Below, one piece after another: positions 14,732 through 24,604 of a stretch of DNA of 64,000 bases (position 1 is the first letter of the stretch; every line of letters starts with the position of its first letter). The translations under genes were made by a program, and so were the position numbers. Source of the stretch: Pectobacterium parmentieri (GTDB lineage Bacteria > Pseudomonadota > Gammaproteobacteria > Enterobacterales > Enterobacteriaceae). The notes below the pieces were generated by a model. The model was not told where the DNA came from. It did no database searches and saw only the letters and a program-made list of their open reading frames with translations. The stretch is from contig NZ_CP015749.1 in assembly GCF_001742145.1 (NCBI RefSeq), positions 2,294,001-2,358,000 on the forward strand. Reading direction: 5' to 3'.

Positions 14732-17471
14732 CAGCCTACAACTCAGCGTATTGTTGCGCGCCGTCGATCAGGCGACGCGCCCGTTTCGTGCCGTGCAAAA
14801 TGCGGCACGAACCCTATCCGGTGAAATTCAGGGTTCACAAGAGCAGTTGAAAACGCTGGAAGCACAGGCCAAGCGCATTGAGGGATTCAGAAAGACCAGC
14901 GCGCAACTGGCAATCACGGGTCAGGCGCTGGAAAAAGCCAAGGCCGACGCGGCCGCACTGGCGATGGCGTTTCGCAATACCACTAACCCCACTCGCGCCC
15001 AAACCAAAGCGCTGGAGGAGGCGCGTCAAAAAGCGGCGGAATTACAGACCCAGCATAACCGCCTGCGGCTGTCCGTGCAGAACCAGCGCAGCGCACTGCG
15101 TGCCGCCGGCATCGATACGCGCAATCTGTCTGCCGCAGAGCGCCAGCTTAGAACGAATATTGCTGGCGCTACAGATACGCTGAACCGGCAGCGGGCAGCG
15201 CTGGCGCGTGTGAGTCAGCAACAGGAAAAGCTGAACGCGGTCAGCAAGCGTTATGAGCAAGGCAAAGCCATCACCGCCGGGGTGCGTAATACCGGGGCGG
15301 CAGCATTTGGCCTCGGTTCAGCGGCGCTGTATGCCGAAAGCCGATTGATTGCGCCCAGCGTTGAAGCCGACGGACACGGGGCGCGTATCGCCGCACAAAC
15401 GGGCGGCAATGCGGCTGACGGCAAACAGTACACCCGCATTATTAAGGAGGTTAACGCCTCTGGCGTGAGTAACGATCTCACTCAGATAGCCGACGCGGTG
15501 GCCGCAGTGCGCAGTACATTGGGGACGCTGGGCGATGTGGGGGAAACCGAGCTGGCGCGGATATCGCGTAAAGCGCTCGACATGCAGGCGGCGCTAGGCG
15601 GTGAGGCAACCGAGAGTATCCAGATTGCGGCGATCATGATGAAAAACGGCCTCGCTAAAAACAGCGACGAGGCGTTTGATTTAATGGTATCCGGGATGCA
15701 ACGTGTTTCTGCACAGATGCGCGGCGAACTGCCGGAAATCCTGCACGAGTATTCGACCCACTTCCGCAACATGGGATTCAGCGGATCGGAGGCGATGACG
15801 CTGCTGGTCGAGATGGCGCAGCAAGGCAAGTTTGCGCTGGACAAGACCGGCGATGCGGTTAAAGAGTTCAGCATTCGCGGGTCGGACATGTCAAAGGCCA
15901 GCATTGAAGCCTATGACGCTGCCGGACTCAATGCCGCCAAAATGTCTACCGCTATCGCCAGCGGCGGCAATAAGGCGCGGGCGGCAATGCAGAAAACCGC
16001 ACAGGGGCTGCTGAAAATCAAAGATCCGGCAGAGCGGGCGAATGCCGCGATTGCCCTGTTTGGTACGCCGATTGAAGACCTGTCGATTGACCAGATACCG
16101 AAATTTTTGACCGCATTGGCCGGAGCTGAAAACAAGCTGGGTGATGTGTCCGGGGCGGCTGACCGCATGGGCGATACCCTACGCGATAACCTCGAAGGCG
16201 ATATCGGGCGGCTGCGCGGGGCGATGGCCAGCCTGCGGTTTAACCTGTTCAATGACGACGACGGCATACTGCGTAAACTCACGCAAAGCGCCACCGCCTG
16301 GCTGAACCGGGTTAATGAATGGGTGAAGGCTAACCCTGAATTGGCGCGCCAGATTGTGATCGTGGCTGGCGCGGCAACGGCATTGATTACGGTGCTGGGC
16401 GGGATCGGGCTGGTTGCGTGGCCTATTATGAGCGGGATTAATGCCTTGGTCGCCGGGGCGGGCTTGCTGAGTGCCGGATTCGGGGCGCTCAGTAGCCCGT
16501 TGACGGTTATCCGGGGCGCGATGTCAGGTTTTGGCCGGGTGCTGATGTGGCTGTTCACCTCACCCTTGGCACTGTTGCGCACCGGGATCATGTTTATTGG
16601 CAGCGCATTAGGCGTCCTGCTGTCCCCGGTTGGGCTGGTTGTCGCGGCCATTGTCGGCGGCGCGCTGCTTATCTGGAAATATTGGGAACCCATCAAGGCA
16701 TTTATCGGTGGTGTGGTTGCGGGGTTTGTTGCAGCCAGTGCGCCTATCATTGCGGCGTTTGAGCCGTTACAGCCTGTCTTTACATGGATAGGCGACAAAA
16801 TAAAGGCATTGTTTGGCTGGTTCGGTGACCTGCTGACGCCTGTCAAATCTACTGCCGCCGAGCTGGACGGCGCGGCCAATATGGGGAAACGGTTCGGTGA
16901 AATGCTGGCAAAGGGGCTGGATATCGCAACGATCCCGATGAGGTCATTGATATCAGGCGTGTCGTGGCTGCTAGAAAAGCTGGGGCTGGTTGATGAGAAA
17001 TCGAAGAAGCTTCCGACTGCTGAAAATATCATGCCGCCGAAGGAAGCCGCCGCGTTACAAGCTGGCGTCAGTAACGCACCAACCCCGCAGGGCAACGACG
17101 CAAAGGCGATTGCAGCCCGATACAGTGGTGTACGTGACAACGGCGGCGGGATCAGGTTGGGAGAATTTGCCGTTGTCGGTGAACATGGTCCTGAAATCGT
17201 TGAGGGTCCGGTCAATGTGACCAGCCGTAAAAAAACGGCGGCGATGGCGTCTGCTGCAATGAGCATGTCAGCCTATCGCCCGATAGCGCCAACGGTTCAA
17301 GCCAGCCCGGCATCATCCCCGGTCAGCATTCATGCGCCGATTAGCATTGTTGCCCAGCCCGGCCAGAGTGCGCAGGACATCGCGCAGGAAGTCACACGTC
17401 AGCTTGAGCAGCGGGAACGGATGGCGCGGTCACGCGCATTCAGTCAGTACAGTTATCAGGGAGGCGAATAA
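14724..17471 (+). CDS. T: Tape measure protein GpT
   Basis: This 915-residue protein sets tail length and is larger than P2 gpT (815). The N-terminus (S-N-S-L-Q-L-S-V-L-L-R-A-V-D) leads into a long coiled-coil (about residues 25-170). A conserved TP901-type core (about 190-430) carries F-R-N-M-G-F and D-K-T-G-D. Several hydrophobic helices lie at about 540-690, and a Pro/Ala-rich tail ends with Q-L-E-Q-R-E-R. ATG 14724 is preferred, though ATG 14718 is in frame. The start overlaps the E' stop, so expression depends on E/E' translation. Confidence 0.93.
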   Translation: MSNSLQLSVLLRAVDQATRPFRAVQNAARTLSGEIQGSQEQLKTLEAQAKRIEGFRKTSAQLAITGQALEKAKADAAALAMAFRNTTNPTRAQTKALEEARQKAAELQTQHNRLRLSVQNQRSALRAAGIDTRNLSAAERQLRTNIAGATDTLNRQRAALARVSQQQEKLNAVSKRYEQGKAITAGVRNTGAAAFGLGSAALYAESRLIAPSVEADGHGARIAAQTGGNAADGKQYTRIIKEVNASGVSNDLTQIADAVAAVRSTLGTLGDVGETELARISRKALDMQAALGGEATESIQIAAIMMKNGLAKNSDEAFDLMVSGMQRVSAQMRGELPEILHEYSTHFRNMGFSGSEAMTLLVEMAQQGKFALDKTGDAVKEFSIRGSDMSKASIEAYDAAGLNAAKMSTAIASGGNKARAAMQKTAQGLLKIKDPAERANAAIALFGTPIEDLSIDQIPKFLTALAGAENKLGDVSGAADRMGDTLRDNLEGDIGRLRGAMASLRFNLFNDDDGILRKLTQSATAWLNRVNEWVKANPELARQIVIVAGAATALITVLGGIGLVAWPIMSGINALVAGAGLLSAGFGALSSPLTVIRGAMSGFGRVLMWLFTSPLALLRTGIMFIGSALGVLLSPVGLVVAAIVGGALLIWKYWEPIKAFIGGVVAGFVAASAPIIAAFEPLQPVFTWIGDKIKALFGWFGDLLTPVKSTAAELDGAANMGKRFGEMLAKGLDIATIPMRSLISGVSWLLEKLGLVDEKSKKLPTAENIMPPKEAAALQAGVSNAPTPQGNDAKAIAARYSGVRDNGGGIRLGEFAVVGEHGPEIVEGPVNVTSRKKTAAMASAAMSMSAYRPIAPTVQASPASSPVSIHAPISIVAQPGQSAQDIAQEVTRQLEQRERMARSRAFSQYSYQGGE

Positions 17472-17472
17472 G

Positions 17473-17958
17473 ATGATGCTCACATTGGGTCTGTTTGTGT
17501 TCCAGCTCCAGACCCTGCCTTACCAGAACATGCAGCGCAACGTTGATTACCGCTGGCCGTCAAACAGCCGCGTCGGTCAGCGCCCGGCGTTGCAGTTCTT
17601 AGGTATTGAAGAGGAAAAAATCACGCTGTCGGGGGAGTTGCTGCCGGAAATCACAGGCGGCACGCTGTCACTGTTGATGCTGGAAACGATGGCCGATCAG
17701 GGGCGTGCATGGCCGCTGATTGAGGGTAGCGGCACGATTTACGGGGTATTTGTGGTGAACAGTATCAGCCTGACGAAAACCGAGTTTTTCCCTGATGGCC
17801 GCGCCCGGCGGATTGAGTTCACCGTCACGCTGACCCGCGTAGACTCGTCACTGTCTGCCGTGTTAGGTGATTTACGCCAGCAGGCCGACGGACTGATCGG
17901 CAGCGCCGGGGAAATGGCTAACCGGGCACAATCCGCTATCGGGGGATTATTCGCATGA
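17473..17958 (+). CDS. U: Tail protein GpU
   Basis: This 161-residue protein (P2 gpU, 159) is the tail terminator-like component. The start at 17473 follows GGAGGCGAATAAG; a longer upstream frame only overlaps gene T. Diagnostic motifs are L-G-L-F-V-F at the start, N-S-R-V-G-x-R-P near residue 36 and I-x-L-T-K-T-E-F-F near 98. It overlaps gene D by 4 bp. Confidence 0.93.
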   Translation: MMLTLGLFVFQLQTLPYQNMQRNVDYRWPSNSRVGQRPALQFLGIEEEKITLSGELLPEITGGTLSLLMLETMADQGRAWPLIEGSGTIYGVFVVNSISLTKTEFFPDGRARRIEFTVTLTRVDSSLSAVLGDLRQQADGLIGSAGEMANRAQSAIGGLFA

Positions 17959-19112
17959 TTAACCCGCTGAATGTTCGTGCGGGCAGTAAAACCGCCCCGG
18001 CGTACCTGCTGCGACTCAATGAGCAGGACATTACGACCGTTATCACTCCGCGCCTGCTATCACTGAGCCTGACCGATAATCGGGGCTTTGAGGCCGACCA
18101 GCTCGACATCGAGATGGACGACAGCGACGGAAAGATGCAGTTACCCCGCCGGGGCGCGGTGCTGTCGGTGTTTTTGGGCTGGGAAGGTGAAGCGCTGATC
18201 GGCAAAGGCGATTTTACGGTGGATGAAATAGAGCACCGTGGCACGCCAGATACGCTGACCATCCGGGCGCGTAGTGCCGATTTTCGCGGGTCACTGAACG
18301 CCCGGCGTGAGCTGTCGTATCACGACACCACGCTGGGTGCGATTGTTGAACAGGTGGCGAAGCGTAACAACCTTGCGCCGATGCTGGCTGACGGATTCGC
18401 GGGGATAAAAATTCCGCACATTGACCAGACTCAGGAAACCGATGCGGTATTTATTACCCGGCTGGCCGAGCGCAACGGGGCGATTGTGGCAATCAAGGCC
18501 GGGCGTTTGCTGTTCATCCGTCCCGGAACGGGGAAGACGGCCAGCGGCAAGCCCATCCCGCCGCAGATTATTGAACGCAGCGACGGCGATCAGCACAGTT
18601 TTAGTCTGGCTGACCGGGGCGCGTACACAGGCGTAACGGCAAGCTGGCTGCATACCAAAGAGCCACAGCCTGAAAAGCCGAAAACGGTGAAGGTAAAACG
18701 TCAGAAAAAAGTGTTATTACATCAAGGGGCACAGCCACAGAAGACACACCCTAAAGCGAAAAAGGCAAAGAAGGAGCCAGAAGCCCGCGAGGGGGATTAT
18801 CTGGCCGGCACCGATGAAAACGTGCTGGCGCTGACCACGGTTTTTGCGACTAAGGCACAGGCCACGCGTGCCGCACAAGCTAAGTGGGACAAGCTGCAAC
18901 GCGGTGTCGCGGAGTTCTCTATCACGTTGGCAATGGGGCGCGCCGACCTGTTCCCGGAAACGCCTGTTCAGGTGAGCGGATTCAAACAGGTGATCGACGA
19001 ACAGGAATGGACAATCTCAAAAGTGACGCACAGTTTGAGTAATTCAGGGTACGTTACCGCGCTGGAGTTGGAGGTGCTGCTGTCTGATGTGGAATATGAG
19101 GGAAGTGAGTAG
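17955..19112 (+). CDS. D: Tail protein GpD (late control protein)
   Basis: This 385-residue protein (P2 gpD, 387) is the hub of the tail tip, related to T4 gp27 and the VgrG base. Visible features are the D-Q-L-D-I-E-M-D-D motif near residue 50, F-L-G-W near 75, and a Lys-rich linker (about 235-275, P-K-T-V-K-V-K-R-Q-K-K) that is unusually long and basic. It is the last structural gene before ogr. Confidence 0.94.
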   Translation: MINPLNVRAGSKTAPAYLLRLNEQDITTVITPRLLSLSLTDNRGFEADQLDIEMDDSDGKMQLPRRGAVLSVFLGWEGEALIGKGDFTVDEIEHRGTPDTLTIRARSADFRGSLNARRELSYHDTTLGAIVEQVAKRNNLAPMLADGFAGIKIPHIDQTQETDAVFITRLAERNGAIVAIKAGRLLFIRPGTGKTASGKPIPPQIIERSDGDQHSFSLADRGAYTGVTASWLHTKEPQPEKPKTVKVKRQKKVLLHQGAQPQKTHPKAKKAKKEPEAREGDYLAGTDENVLALTTVFATKAQATRAAQAKWDKLQRGVAEFSITLAMGRADLFPETPVQVSGFKQVIDEQEWTISKVTHSLSNSGYVTALELEVLLSDVEYEGSE

Positions 19113-19198
19113 GATTAAAATCAATTTTTTGAACAAAATTCCATTATTTGAATTAAATGGTAATATTAGATAGAAAAAAGCCAGTTAAGGATAAGATT

Positions 19199-19417
19199 AT
19201 GATGCATTGCCCACTCTGCCGACATGCTGCCCATGCTCGTTCAAGCCGTTACTTAAGCGAATCCACGAAAGAACGCTATCACCAATGTACAAACATCAAT
19301 TGTGGCCATACGTTTGTTACGCTTGAAAGCGTCACTCGCTCTATCGTGGAACCAGGGAAGATAAACCCAGTGACGCCCCACCCTGCTTCTAATAAGCAAT
19401 TCCAGATGTGGGTATAA
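19199..19417 (+). CDS. ogr: Late-gene transcription activator Ogr/Delta
   Basis: This 72-residue protein has the P2 Ogr length. A zinc-binding set Cys4-x2-Cys7 ... Cys30-x4-Cys35 is present, and the R-Y-L-S-E-S-T-K-E-R-Y-H-Q-C segment is close to Ogr. It activates P2-type late promoters through the RNA polymerase alpha subunit. The start at 19199 aligns with M-F-H-C-P of Ogr. As in P2 it is the last gene before the prophage end. The other prophage end, with integrase and repressor, is outside the window. Confidence 0.93.
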   Translation: MMHCPLCRHAAHARSSRYLSESTKERYHQCTNINCGHTFVTLESVTRSIVEPGKINPVTPHPASNKQFQMWV

Positions 19418-19512
19418 TCAGTAAAAATGAATAATTAGTAAAAGACAGGCCTTAATAAATAACTCATCTTTCAGTCATAAGAATGACTATTTATCATAAG
19501 CTCAAAATAAGC

Positions 19513-19543
19513 GTCGCCACTCTGCCGCCATTTTGTCGCCACT
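19513..19543. repeat. Triple short repeat near prophage end, possible integrase arm sites
   Basis: GTCGCCACT (19513-19521), TGCCGCCAT (19523-19531) and GTCGCCACT (19535-19543) are spaced 10-12 bp, about one DNA turn. They lie between ogr and the host tRNA terminator, where a P2-type att region is expected. Identification as arm-type sites is inference; the partner end is not visible. Confidence 0.4.
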
Positions 19544-19560
19544 TGCCCTTTTTCAGACAC

Positions 19561-19581
19561 AAAAAACCGCCTTTCGGCGGT
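19561..19581 (-). terminator. Terminator of the tRNA operon
   Basis: On the minus strand ACCGCC-GAAA-GGCGGT is followed by six T residues, about 47 nt downstream of the tRNA-Leu CCA end. It looks like the native end of the glyW-cysT-leuZ operon, so the prophage boundary must lie to its left. Confidence 0.75.
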
Positions 19582-19627
19582 CTACGACATTGCACATAAG
19601 TGCTTGTTTTAATTCTTTTTAAATCAA

Positions 19628-19714
19628 TGGTGCCCGGGGCGGGACTTGAACCCGCACAGCGCGAACGCCGAGGGATTTTAAATCCCTTGTGTCTACCGAT
19701 TTCACCACCCGGGC
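19628..19714 (-). tRNA. leuZ: tRNA-Leu(UAA)
   Basis: The 87-nt gene folds as a type II tRNA with acceptor GCCCGGG/CCCGGGC, long variable arm, GGTTCAAGTCC T-loop and encoded CCA. The anticodon loop reads TTTAAAA with anticodon TAA. It is the third gene in the glyW-cysT-leuZ order conserved with E. coli. Confidence 0.96.
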
Positions 19715-19722
19715 CAAAATAT

Positions 19723-19796
19723 TGGAGGCGCGTTCCGGAGTCGAACCGGACTAGACGGATTTGCAATCCGCTACATAACCGCTTTGCTAACGCGCC
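19723..19796 (-). tRNA. cysT: tRNA-Cys(GCA)
   Basis: The 74-nt gene has acceptor GGCGCGT, anticodon stem CGGAT/ATCCG, loop with GCA, and encoded CCA. It lies between the Gly and Leu tRNA genes. Confidence 0.96.
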
Positions 19797-19846
19797 AAAA
19801 TACCAAGTCTTAGTGACTAACATCCGCTATTGCCGATGTTTTAAAT

Positions 19847-19922
<76 letters not shown>

Positions 19923-20061
19923 AACACAGAACTTACTGATTTGATTAACTTCTTACAAATCAGCGTCGCTGTCGATGCGGTGCATTCTACTGACCTGACG
20001 CGATGAGTCAACAGAATTATCAAGCAATCGCATTCGTTTGCTGGTTTTTACGGCGCTTCGA

Positions 20062-20610
20062 TCAAGGTTCAAGCAAATCGTGGCGCGCAGCGTTCAAATA
20101 CTGAAACATGGACCAGAAAGTCAGCACGGCAGCGATGTACAGCGCGACAACGCCAATACCTTCAACAATGCGTTCTGGTCGCCATAGCAAAGCAAAAAGC
20201 GCCATCATCTGAGCTGTGGTTTTTACCTTCCCTATCCACGACACGGCAACGCTGCTTCTTTTGCCAATTTCAGCCATCCACTCGCGTAATGCTGAAATAA
20301 TGATTTCTCGTGCGATCATCGTTGCAGCAGGCAGTGTAATCCACCAGGAATGATAGTATTCCGCAACCAGCACCAACGCGACAGCTACCATCACTTTATC
20401 CGCAACAGGATCGAGGAAGGCACCAAAACGCGTGGTCTGTTTCCAGCGACGAGCAAGAAAACCATCAAACCAATCCGTTACTGCAGCAAACACGAAGATC
20501 AACGCGCAAAGCAGCGGTGCCCAGACGAATGGAAGATAAAACGCCAGCACGAAAAACGGAATAAGAGCAACACGAAACAGGGTAAGCAACGTCGGTATAT
20601 TAAATTGCAT
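20062..20610 (-). CDS. pgsA: CDP-diacylglycerol-glycerol-3-phosphate 3-phosphatidyltransferase
   Basis: This 182-residue inner-membrane enzyme makes phosphatidylglycerol phosphate, the first committed step of acidic phospholipid synthesis. The CDP-alcohol phosphotransferase signature D-G-x2-A-R-x8-G-x3-D-x3-D is complete (Asp49-Gly50, Ala53-Arg54, Gly63, Asp67, Asp71). There are several hydrophobic helices, with the last near the C-terminus. Its place between uvrC and the tRNA operon matches E. coli. Confidence 0.97.
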   Translation of the reverse strand: MQFNIPTLLTLFRVALIPFFVLAFYLPFVWAPLLCALIFVFAAVTDWFDGFLARRWKQTTRFGAFLDPVADKVMVAVALVLVAEYYHSWWITLPAATMIAREIIISALREWMAEIGKRSSVAVSWIGKVKTTAQMMALFALLWRPERIVEGIGVVALYIAAVLTFWSMFQYLNAARHDLLEP

Positions 20611-20668
20611 AGCGCTTAGGTAACTATCTGGCTGGAGTGGATACTAGGAGTATGTTGCTACATTGTCC

Positions 20669-22501
20669 CTAGTGTTTCAATGCATGGAAGATTTTTTCTG
20701 CCAATGCATGTGAAATTCCTGGAACATTTGCAATCTCCTCAATGCTGGCATTCATCAAAGGCTGTAACCCTCCCATGTATTTTAGCAGGGTTTGGCGACG
20801 CTTAGGGCCGACACCTTCAATAAGTTCCAGCGTACTAGTGTTTTTCACTTTTGCTCTCTTCTTGCGGTGCCCGCCAATCGCATGGTCATGCGAATCATCA
20901 CGAATATGCTGGATGACGTGCAACGCAGGAGAATCAGCGGGCAGTGCTACGCCCTCACCCGTCGCCTCAAAAAACAGCGTTTCCAGTCCGGCTTTACGAT
21001 CGCTGCCTTTCGCGACGCCAAGTAGCAGTGGCTTGTTTTTATCCCACGATACCTGCAACGAGTCAAATACGGACTGAGCCTGGCTGAGTTGCCCTTTCCC
21101 ACCATCGATCACAATGACATCTGGTATTTTGCTGTCATCCAACGCCTTGCCATACCGACGTCGTAGGACTTGTGCCATAGCGGCATAATCATCACCTGGC
21201 GTAATCCCACTGATATTATAGCGGCGATATTCCGAACGTAACGGGCCGTTGGCGTCAAATACCACGCAGGATGCCACCGTTTGCTCCCCCATCGTATGAC
21301 TGATGTCAAAACACTCCATCCGATGTATTTCTGGCAACTGTAAGACGTTAGCCAATGTAGCTAAACGCTGATGAATCGTGGATTGCTGAGACAATTTTGT
21401 GACCAGCGCCGTGGCAGCATTCGTCCGAGCTAATTTTAAATAACGCGCCCGATCGCCACGGGGCTTCGTTTGAATCTGTACTTTTCTGCCCGCCACTGCC
21501 GTCAGAGACTCTGTCAGCAAATCTTTATCGGGCAAGGTGAAATCAAGCAGAATTTCGGTAGGAAGCGTTCGGCCTAAGTTCCCTTGTAAATAGAATTGCC
21601 CGACAAAAGTTTGCACAACTTCCCCCAATTCCGTACCGCCAGGCACTTTGGGGAAATAGCTCCGGCTACCAAGTACTTTTCCCTGTCGGATGAACAGAAC
21701 ATAGACACAAGCCATGCCAGCATCAAAGGCAACGCTGATAACATCCAAGTCTTCGCCGTCACCGGAAACAAATTGTTTTTCCGTCACCCGACGAACCGCT
21801 TGGATCTGATCGCGTATCCGTGCGGCATCTTCAAAATGCAACTCCCGACTGGCCGCCTCCATCCGGAAAATGAGCTTATTCAGCACTTGCTGATCTTTGC
21901 CGGACAAGAACAGACGAACATACTCAACCTGTTGCTGATAATCTTCTTCGCTAACCAAACCGCTAACGCAAGGCCCAAGGCAGCGCCCAATTTGATATTG
22001 CAGGCAAGGGCGAGAGCGGTTGCGATAGACGCTGTTTTCACACTGGCGTACCGGAAACAGTTTTTGCAACAATATTAGCGTTTCACGCACAGCATTGCCG
22101 TTAGGAAACGGGCCAAAGTATTCACCCTTCGCATGCTTAGCGCCACGGTGGATCGTCAGGCGTGGATGAGCATCACCGCTCAAAAAAACCATGGGATAGG
22201 ATTTATCGTCGCGTAACAAGACGTTATAACGCGGCTGATAAAGCTTGATGTAGTTGTGTTCCAGCAGTAAGGCTTCAGTTTCTGTATGCGTGATCGTGAC
22301 ATCAATATGCTTGATGCTTTTGACCAATGCCTCGGTTTTACGGCTAGCGACATGACTGCGGAAGTAGCTGGCAAGTCGTTTTTTTAAGTCTTTTGCCTTA
22401 CCGACATAGATGACCGTATTACCGACATCGTACATCCGGTAGACCCCAGGCTGGCTCGTTACCGTTTTTAAAAATGCCGAAGCATCGAAACTCTCACTCA
22501 C
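20669..22501 (-). CDS. uvrC: Excinuclease ABC subunit C
   Basis: This 610-residue protein makes both incisions in nucleotide excision repair with UvrA and UvrB. It has an N-terminal GIY-YIG nuclease (G-V-Y-R-M-Y near residue 20, [11 protein letters not shown] near 33), a Cys-rich stretch near 150-180, a UVR motif near 205-235, an RNase H-like nuclease domain (C-F-D-I-S-H near 400, V-I-D-G-G-K-G-Q near 475), and a C-terminal helix-hairpin-helix pair. The length equals E. coli UvrC. It overlaps the end of uvrY by 8 bp, so it is translated from the uvrY mRNA. Confidence 0.98.
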   Translation of the reverse strand: MSESFDASAFLKTVTSQPGVYRMYDVGNTVIYVGKAKDLKKRLASYFRSHVASRKTEALVKSIKHIDVTITHTETEALLLEHNYIKLYQPRYNVLLRDDKSYPMVFLSGDAHPRLTIHRGAKHAKGEYFGPFPNGNAVRETLILLQKLFPVRQCENSVYRNRSRPCLQYQIGRCLGPCVSGLVSEEDYQQQVEYVRLFLSGKDQQVLNKLIFRMEAASRELHFEDAARIRDQIQAVRRVTEKQFVSGDGEDLDVISVAFDAGMACVYVLFIRQGKVLGSRSYFPKVPGGTELGEVVQTFVGQFYLQGNLGRTLPTEILLDFTLPDKDLLTESLTAVAGRKVQIQTKPRGDRARYLKLARTNAATALVTKLSQQSTIHQRLATLANVLQLPEIHRMECFDISHTMGEQTVASCVVFDANGPLRSEYRRYNISGITPGDDYAAMAQVLRRRYGKALDDSKIPDVIVIDGGKGQLSQAQSVFDSLQVSWDKNKPLLLGVAKGSDRKAGLETLFFEATGEGVALPADSPALHVIQHIRDDSHDHAIGGHRKKRAKVKNTSTLELIEGVGPKRRQTLLKYMGGLQPLMNASIEEIANVPGISHALAEKIFHALKH

Positions 22502-23150
22502 TACTTAACAATGTCTCCGCGGTAAAAAGCCCGTGCTTGATAGCCAGATGCGTTAACTCTACATCACCGTTGATATTCAGCTTGCTAAACATACGGTAGC
22601 GATAACTGTTCACTGTTTTAGGGCTAAGGTTGAGTTGATCTGAGATTTCAGTCACCTTCTGCCCCTTAGTTATCATTAGCATAATCTGTAATTCGCGTTC
22701 AGACAAACACTCTAGTGGTGCATCTGTCTGCGGTTCCAGTTGGCTTAATGCCATTTGTTGCGCAATATCAGAAGCGATATACCGCTTACCTGCATGTACC
22801 GCTCGAATAGCGCAAATGACCTCTTGAGGAGCAGCAGCTTTACTAACATATCCCGCAGCGCCCGCTTGCATCACTTTAGCGGGCAACGGATTTTCGGTAT
22901 AAATAGTGAGCATAATGACTTTGATATCTGGCATAAATCGCAGGATCTTACGTGTCGCTTCAAGCCCACCGATACCTGGCATGCTCATGTCCATCAAAAC
23001 AACATCGACATCATTGCTTCGACACCATTTGACGGCATCCTCACCACAGCATGCCTCACCGACCACTTTTAGACCTTTGATATCGTCAAGAATGCGTCGT
23101 ATCCCTGCCCGCACCAGTTCATGGTCATCAACAAGAAAAACGCTAATCAA
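22494..23150 (-). CDS. uvrY: Response regulator UvrY (GacA/ExpA type)
   Basis: This 218-residue response regulator of the BarA/UvrY (GacS/GacA) system turns on csrB/rsmB-type small RNAs; in soft-rot bacteria it controls plant cell-wall-degrading enzymes. The receiver domain shows Asp8-Asp9, phospho-acceptor Asp54 (V-L-M-D-M-S-M-P-G) and a Lys near 104. The LuxR-type helix-turn-helix is at about residues 148-206 (L-S-E-R-E-L ... S-P-K-T-V-N-S-Y-R). It is the first gene of the uvrY-uvrC pair. Confidence 0.97.
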   Translation of the reverse strand: MISVFLVDDHELVRAGIRRILDDIKGLKVVGEACCGEDAVKWCRSNDVDVVLMDMSMPGIGGLEATRKILRFMPDIKVIMLTIYTENPLPAKVMQAGAAGYVSKAAAPQEVICAIRAVHAGKRYIASDIAQQMALSQLEPQTDAPLECLSERELQIMLMITKGQKVTEISDQLNLSPKTVNSYRYRMFSKLNINGDVELTHLAIKHGLFTAETLLSSE

Positions 23151-23782
23151 AGATAATTCTCCAAAAAAGGGAGTAACACTTACATGAAAAGTTGCTTGCA
23201 GGTGATACTACGTTGATTTCAAAAAATAATGAACACTGGCTTATATGAATATGTATTTTAAAATATACCGAGAAGGAATAAAGCGCACTCTCGATCATAA
23301 CAATATATCGTTAACCTGAGGGCGCATGCTGATCACACTCTTAACATTTCAAATACGCTACGCAGTATAAACCGCTTGATGACACAAAATGTGTAGAAAA
23401 CAAATGGCATACAATTGGCTTTATATCTTGAATGTCAACGAAAAATCATTATTGTAATCAGGATGTGATTACACATTCCATCATCGCCTACAACGATATT
23501 ATACAAATAATATATTCAGAGAAAAGCGTCCATAGTGAACATCATATGTATTAGGCGAAACACATCTATAGCCTTTGCCACAAAACAACATCCAAAATAT
23601 AGACGCTATTCCAATCAGTTAAATGCATAAAAAACAGTCACTAAAATGGCGTTATCCACGAATAATATCAATCCACAATATGCTTTATGTTATACTCCCC
23701 GTTATCTGATTCTGCCTGTCGTGTCAGCGGTAACGCCGCAGCAGGCGAAGGAAAACACCTTTTTTCTTGTTGAGGAGAAAAC
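23151..23782. promoter_or_regulatory. Intergenic region between divergent uvrY and yecF
   Basis: This roughly 630-bp AT-rich stretch has no credible gene. Promoters for both divergent genes should lie here; a TATACT element near 23690 is a candidate -10 for yecF. Between it and the yecF ribosome site, GCCTG and CAGGC (about 23714-23746) enclose a smaller GCGG/CCGC hairpin, suggesting a structured 5' leader. No operator could be assigned. Confidence 0.4.
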
Positions 23783-24007
23783 ATGAGCAACGTAGATTTT
23801 TCTACTACCGCATCCGCTGAGACCCTAGCCCATGAGGTTACCTGTCTGAAAGCGATGGTTACACTGTTATTAAAAGCAATCGGCCAGGCGGATGCAGGTA
23901 AAGTGATAATCAATATGGAAAGATATATTGCTCAATTGGAAGACGTCGAGCAAGCAGCCGTATTTGACAACACGATTAAACAAATCAAAACCAGCTACCG
24001 AAAATAG
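23783..24007 (+). CDS. yecF: DUF2594 family protein YecF
   Basis: This 74-residue soluble protein matches YecF (DUF2594), which in E. coli also lies next to uvrY. It is helical, with A-E-T-L-A-H-E-V-T-C-L-K near residue 12 and a Lys-Ile-Lys-Thr-Ser-Tyr-Arg-Lys end. Its function is unknown. The ribosome site TTGAGGAGAAAAC is strong. It is divergent from uvrY and has no partner gene. Confidence 0.9.
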   Translation: MSNVDFSTTASAETLAHEVTCLKAMVTLLLKAIGQADAGKVIINMERYIAQLEDVEQAAVFDNTIKQIKTSYRK

Positions 24008-24100
24008 CACTATTTGCCACACCGCCATCTCAGTAATTTGATCTGGCGGTGTAGTGATATTTAGCATACCGTTTTTGATTTAAAAAATAGAGACCCTCGT

Positions 24101-24388
24101 CTATCTATTTCCGATACTGATAAGTTTCAGAAGCAGCGCCTCTTCTTTCTTTTTATACTGCGTTAATTCCATCACCAACGCCTTACCCAGGAGTTGTTTC
24201 CGAGAGAGCGCTTTTCTTTCATCAACCAGCTCCCTCAACTCGGTGAAGCACTCATTTATTTTGTACTCTTTTGAACTTTCCGTACAAATTATCTCATGGA
24301 TTGCCTGGCTCAGTTCAGACAATGAGATAACTGATTTTGGGTCCTGGTAACTTTTTTCTATGACAGCCAGTAATTTTTCGAATCCCAT
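24101..24388 (-). CDS. Small helical protein, unknown function
   Basis: This 95-residue protein is not recognised. The ATG at 24388 is chosen because GGAGATTC precedes it. It is rich in Leu, Glu and Lys with no membrane segment or signal, and the C-terminal half looks like a long helix (R-K-A-L-S-R-K-Q-L-L-G-K-A-L, then K-K-K-E-E-A-L-L-L-K). It lies downstream of and convergent with yecF. Small coiled anti-adaptors and regulators have this appearance, but nothing ties it to one. Confidence 0.6.
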   Translation of the reverse strand: MGFEKLLAVIEKSYQDPKSVISLSELSQAIHEIICTESSKEYKINECFTELRELVDERKALSRKQLLGKALVMELTQYKKKEEALLLKLISIGNR

Positions 24389-24604
24389 ATGAATCTCCGA
24401 AATCAAGCAGACACTTGCTTATTGCTAATCAGGAAACTCCAGCGACTTCTAAACGCCGCCCCAGTGGATGTAAACACTACCCTGTGCAAATTCGTAACAT
24501 CATATACGATCTATCGACTATTCCACTTGTTAGCATAGCACCTTCTCGAAACTCATCAGGATGCATGAAGCACATCTTGACCGAGCGGAACAATAATTTT
24601 TAGC

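Noticed and set aside
15911..17266. 451-residue minus-strand frame inside the tape measure gene
   Set aside because: Long antisense frames are common in GC-rich coding DNA; the residues (Pro/Ser/Ala-rich) fit no family and gene T is certain.
19494..19823. Frames across the tRNA cluster
   Set aside because: They cover tRNA genes and a terminator; no protein similarity or ribosome site.
24415..24603. 62-residue plus-strand frame after the small helical gene
   Set aside because: No ribosome site, no recognisable sequence, and it runs up to a repeat element.
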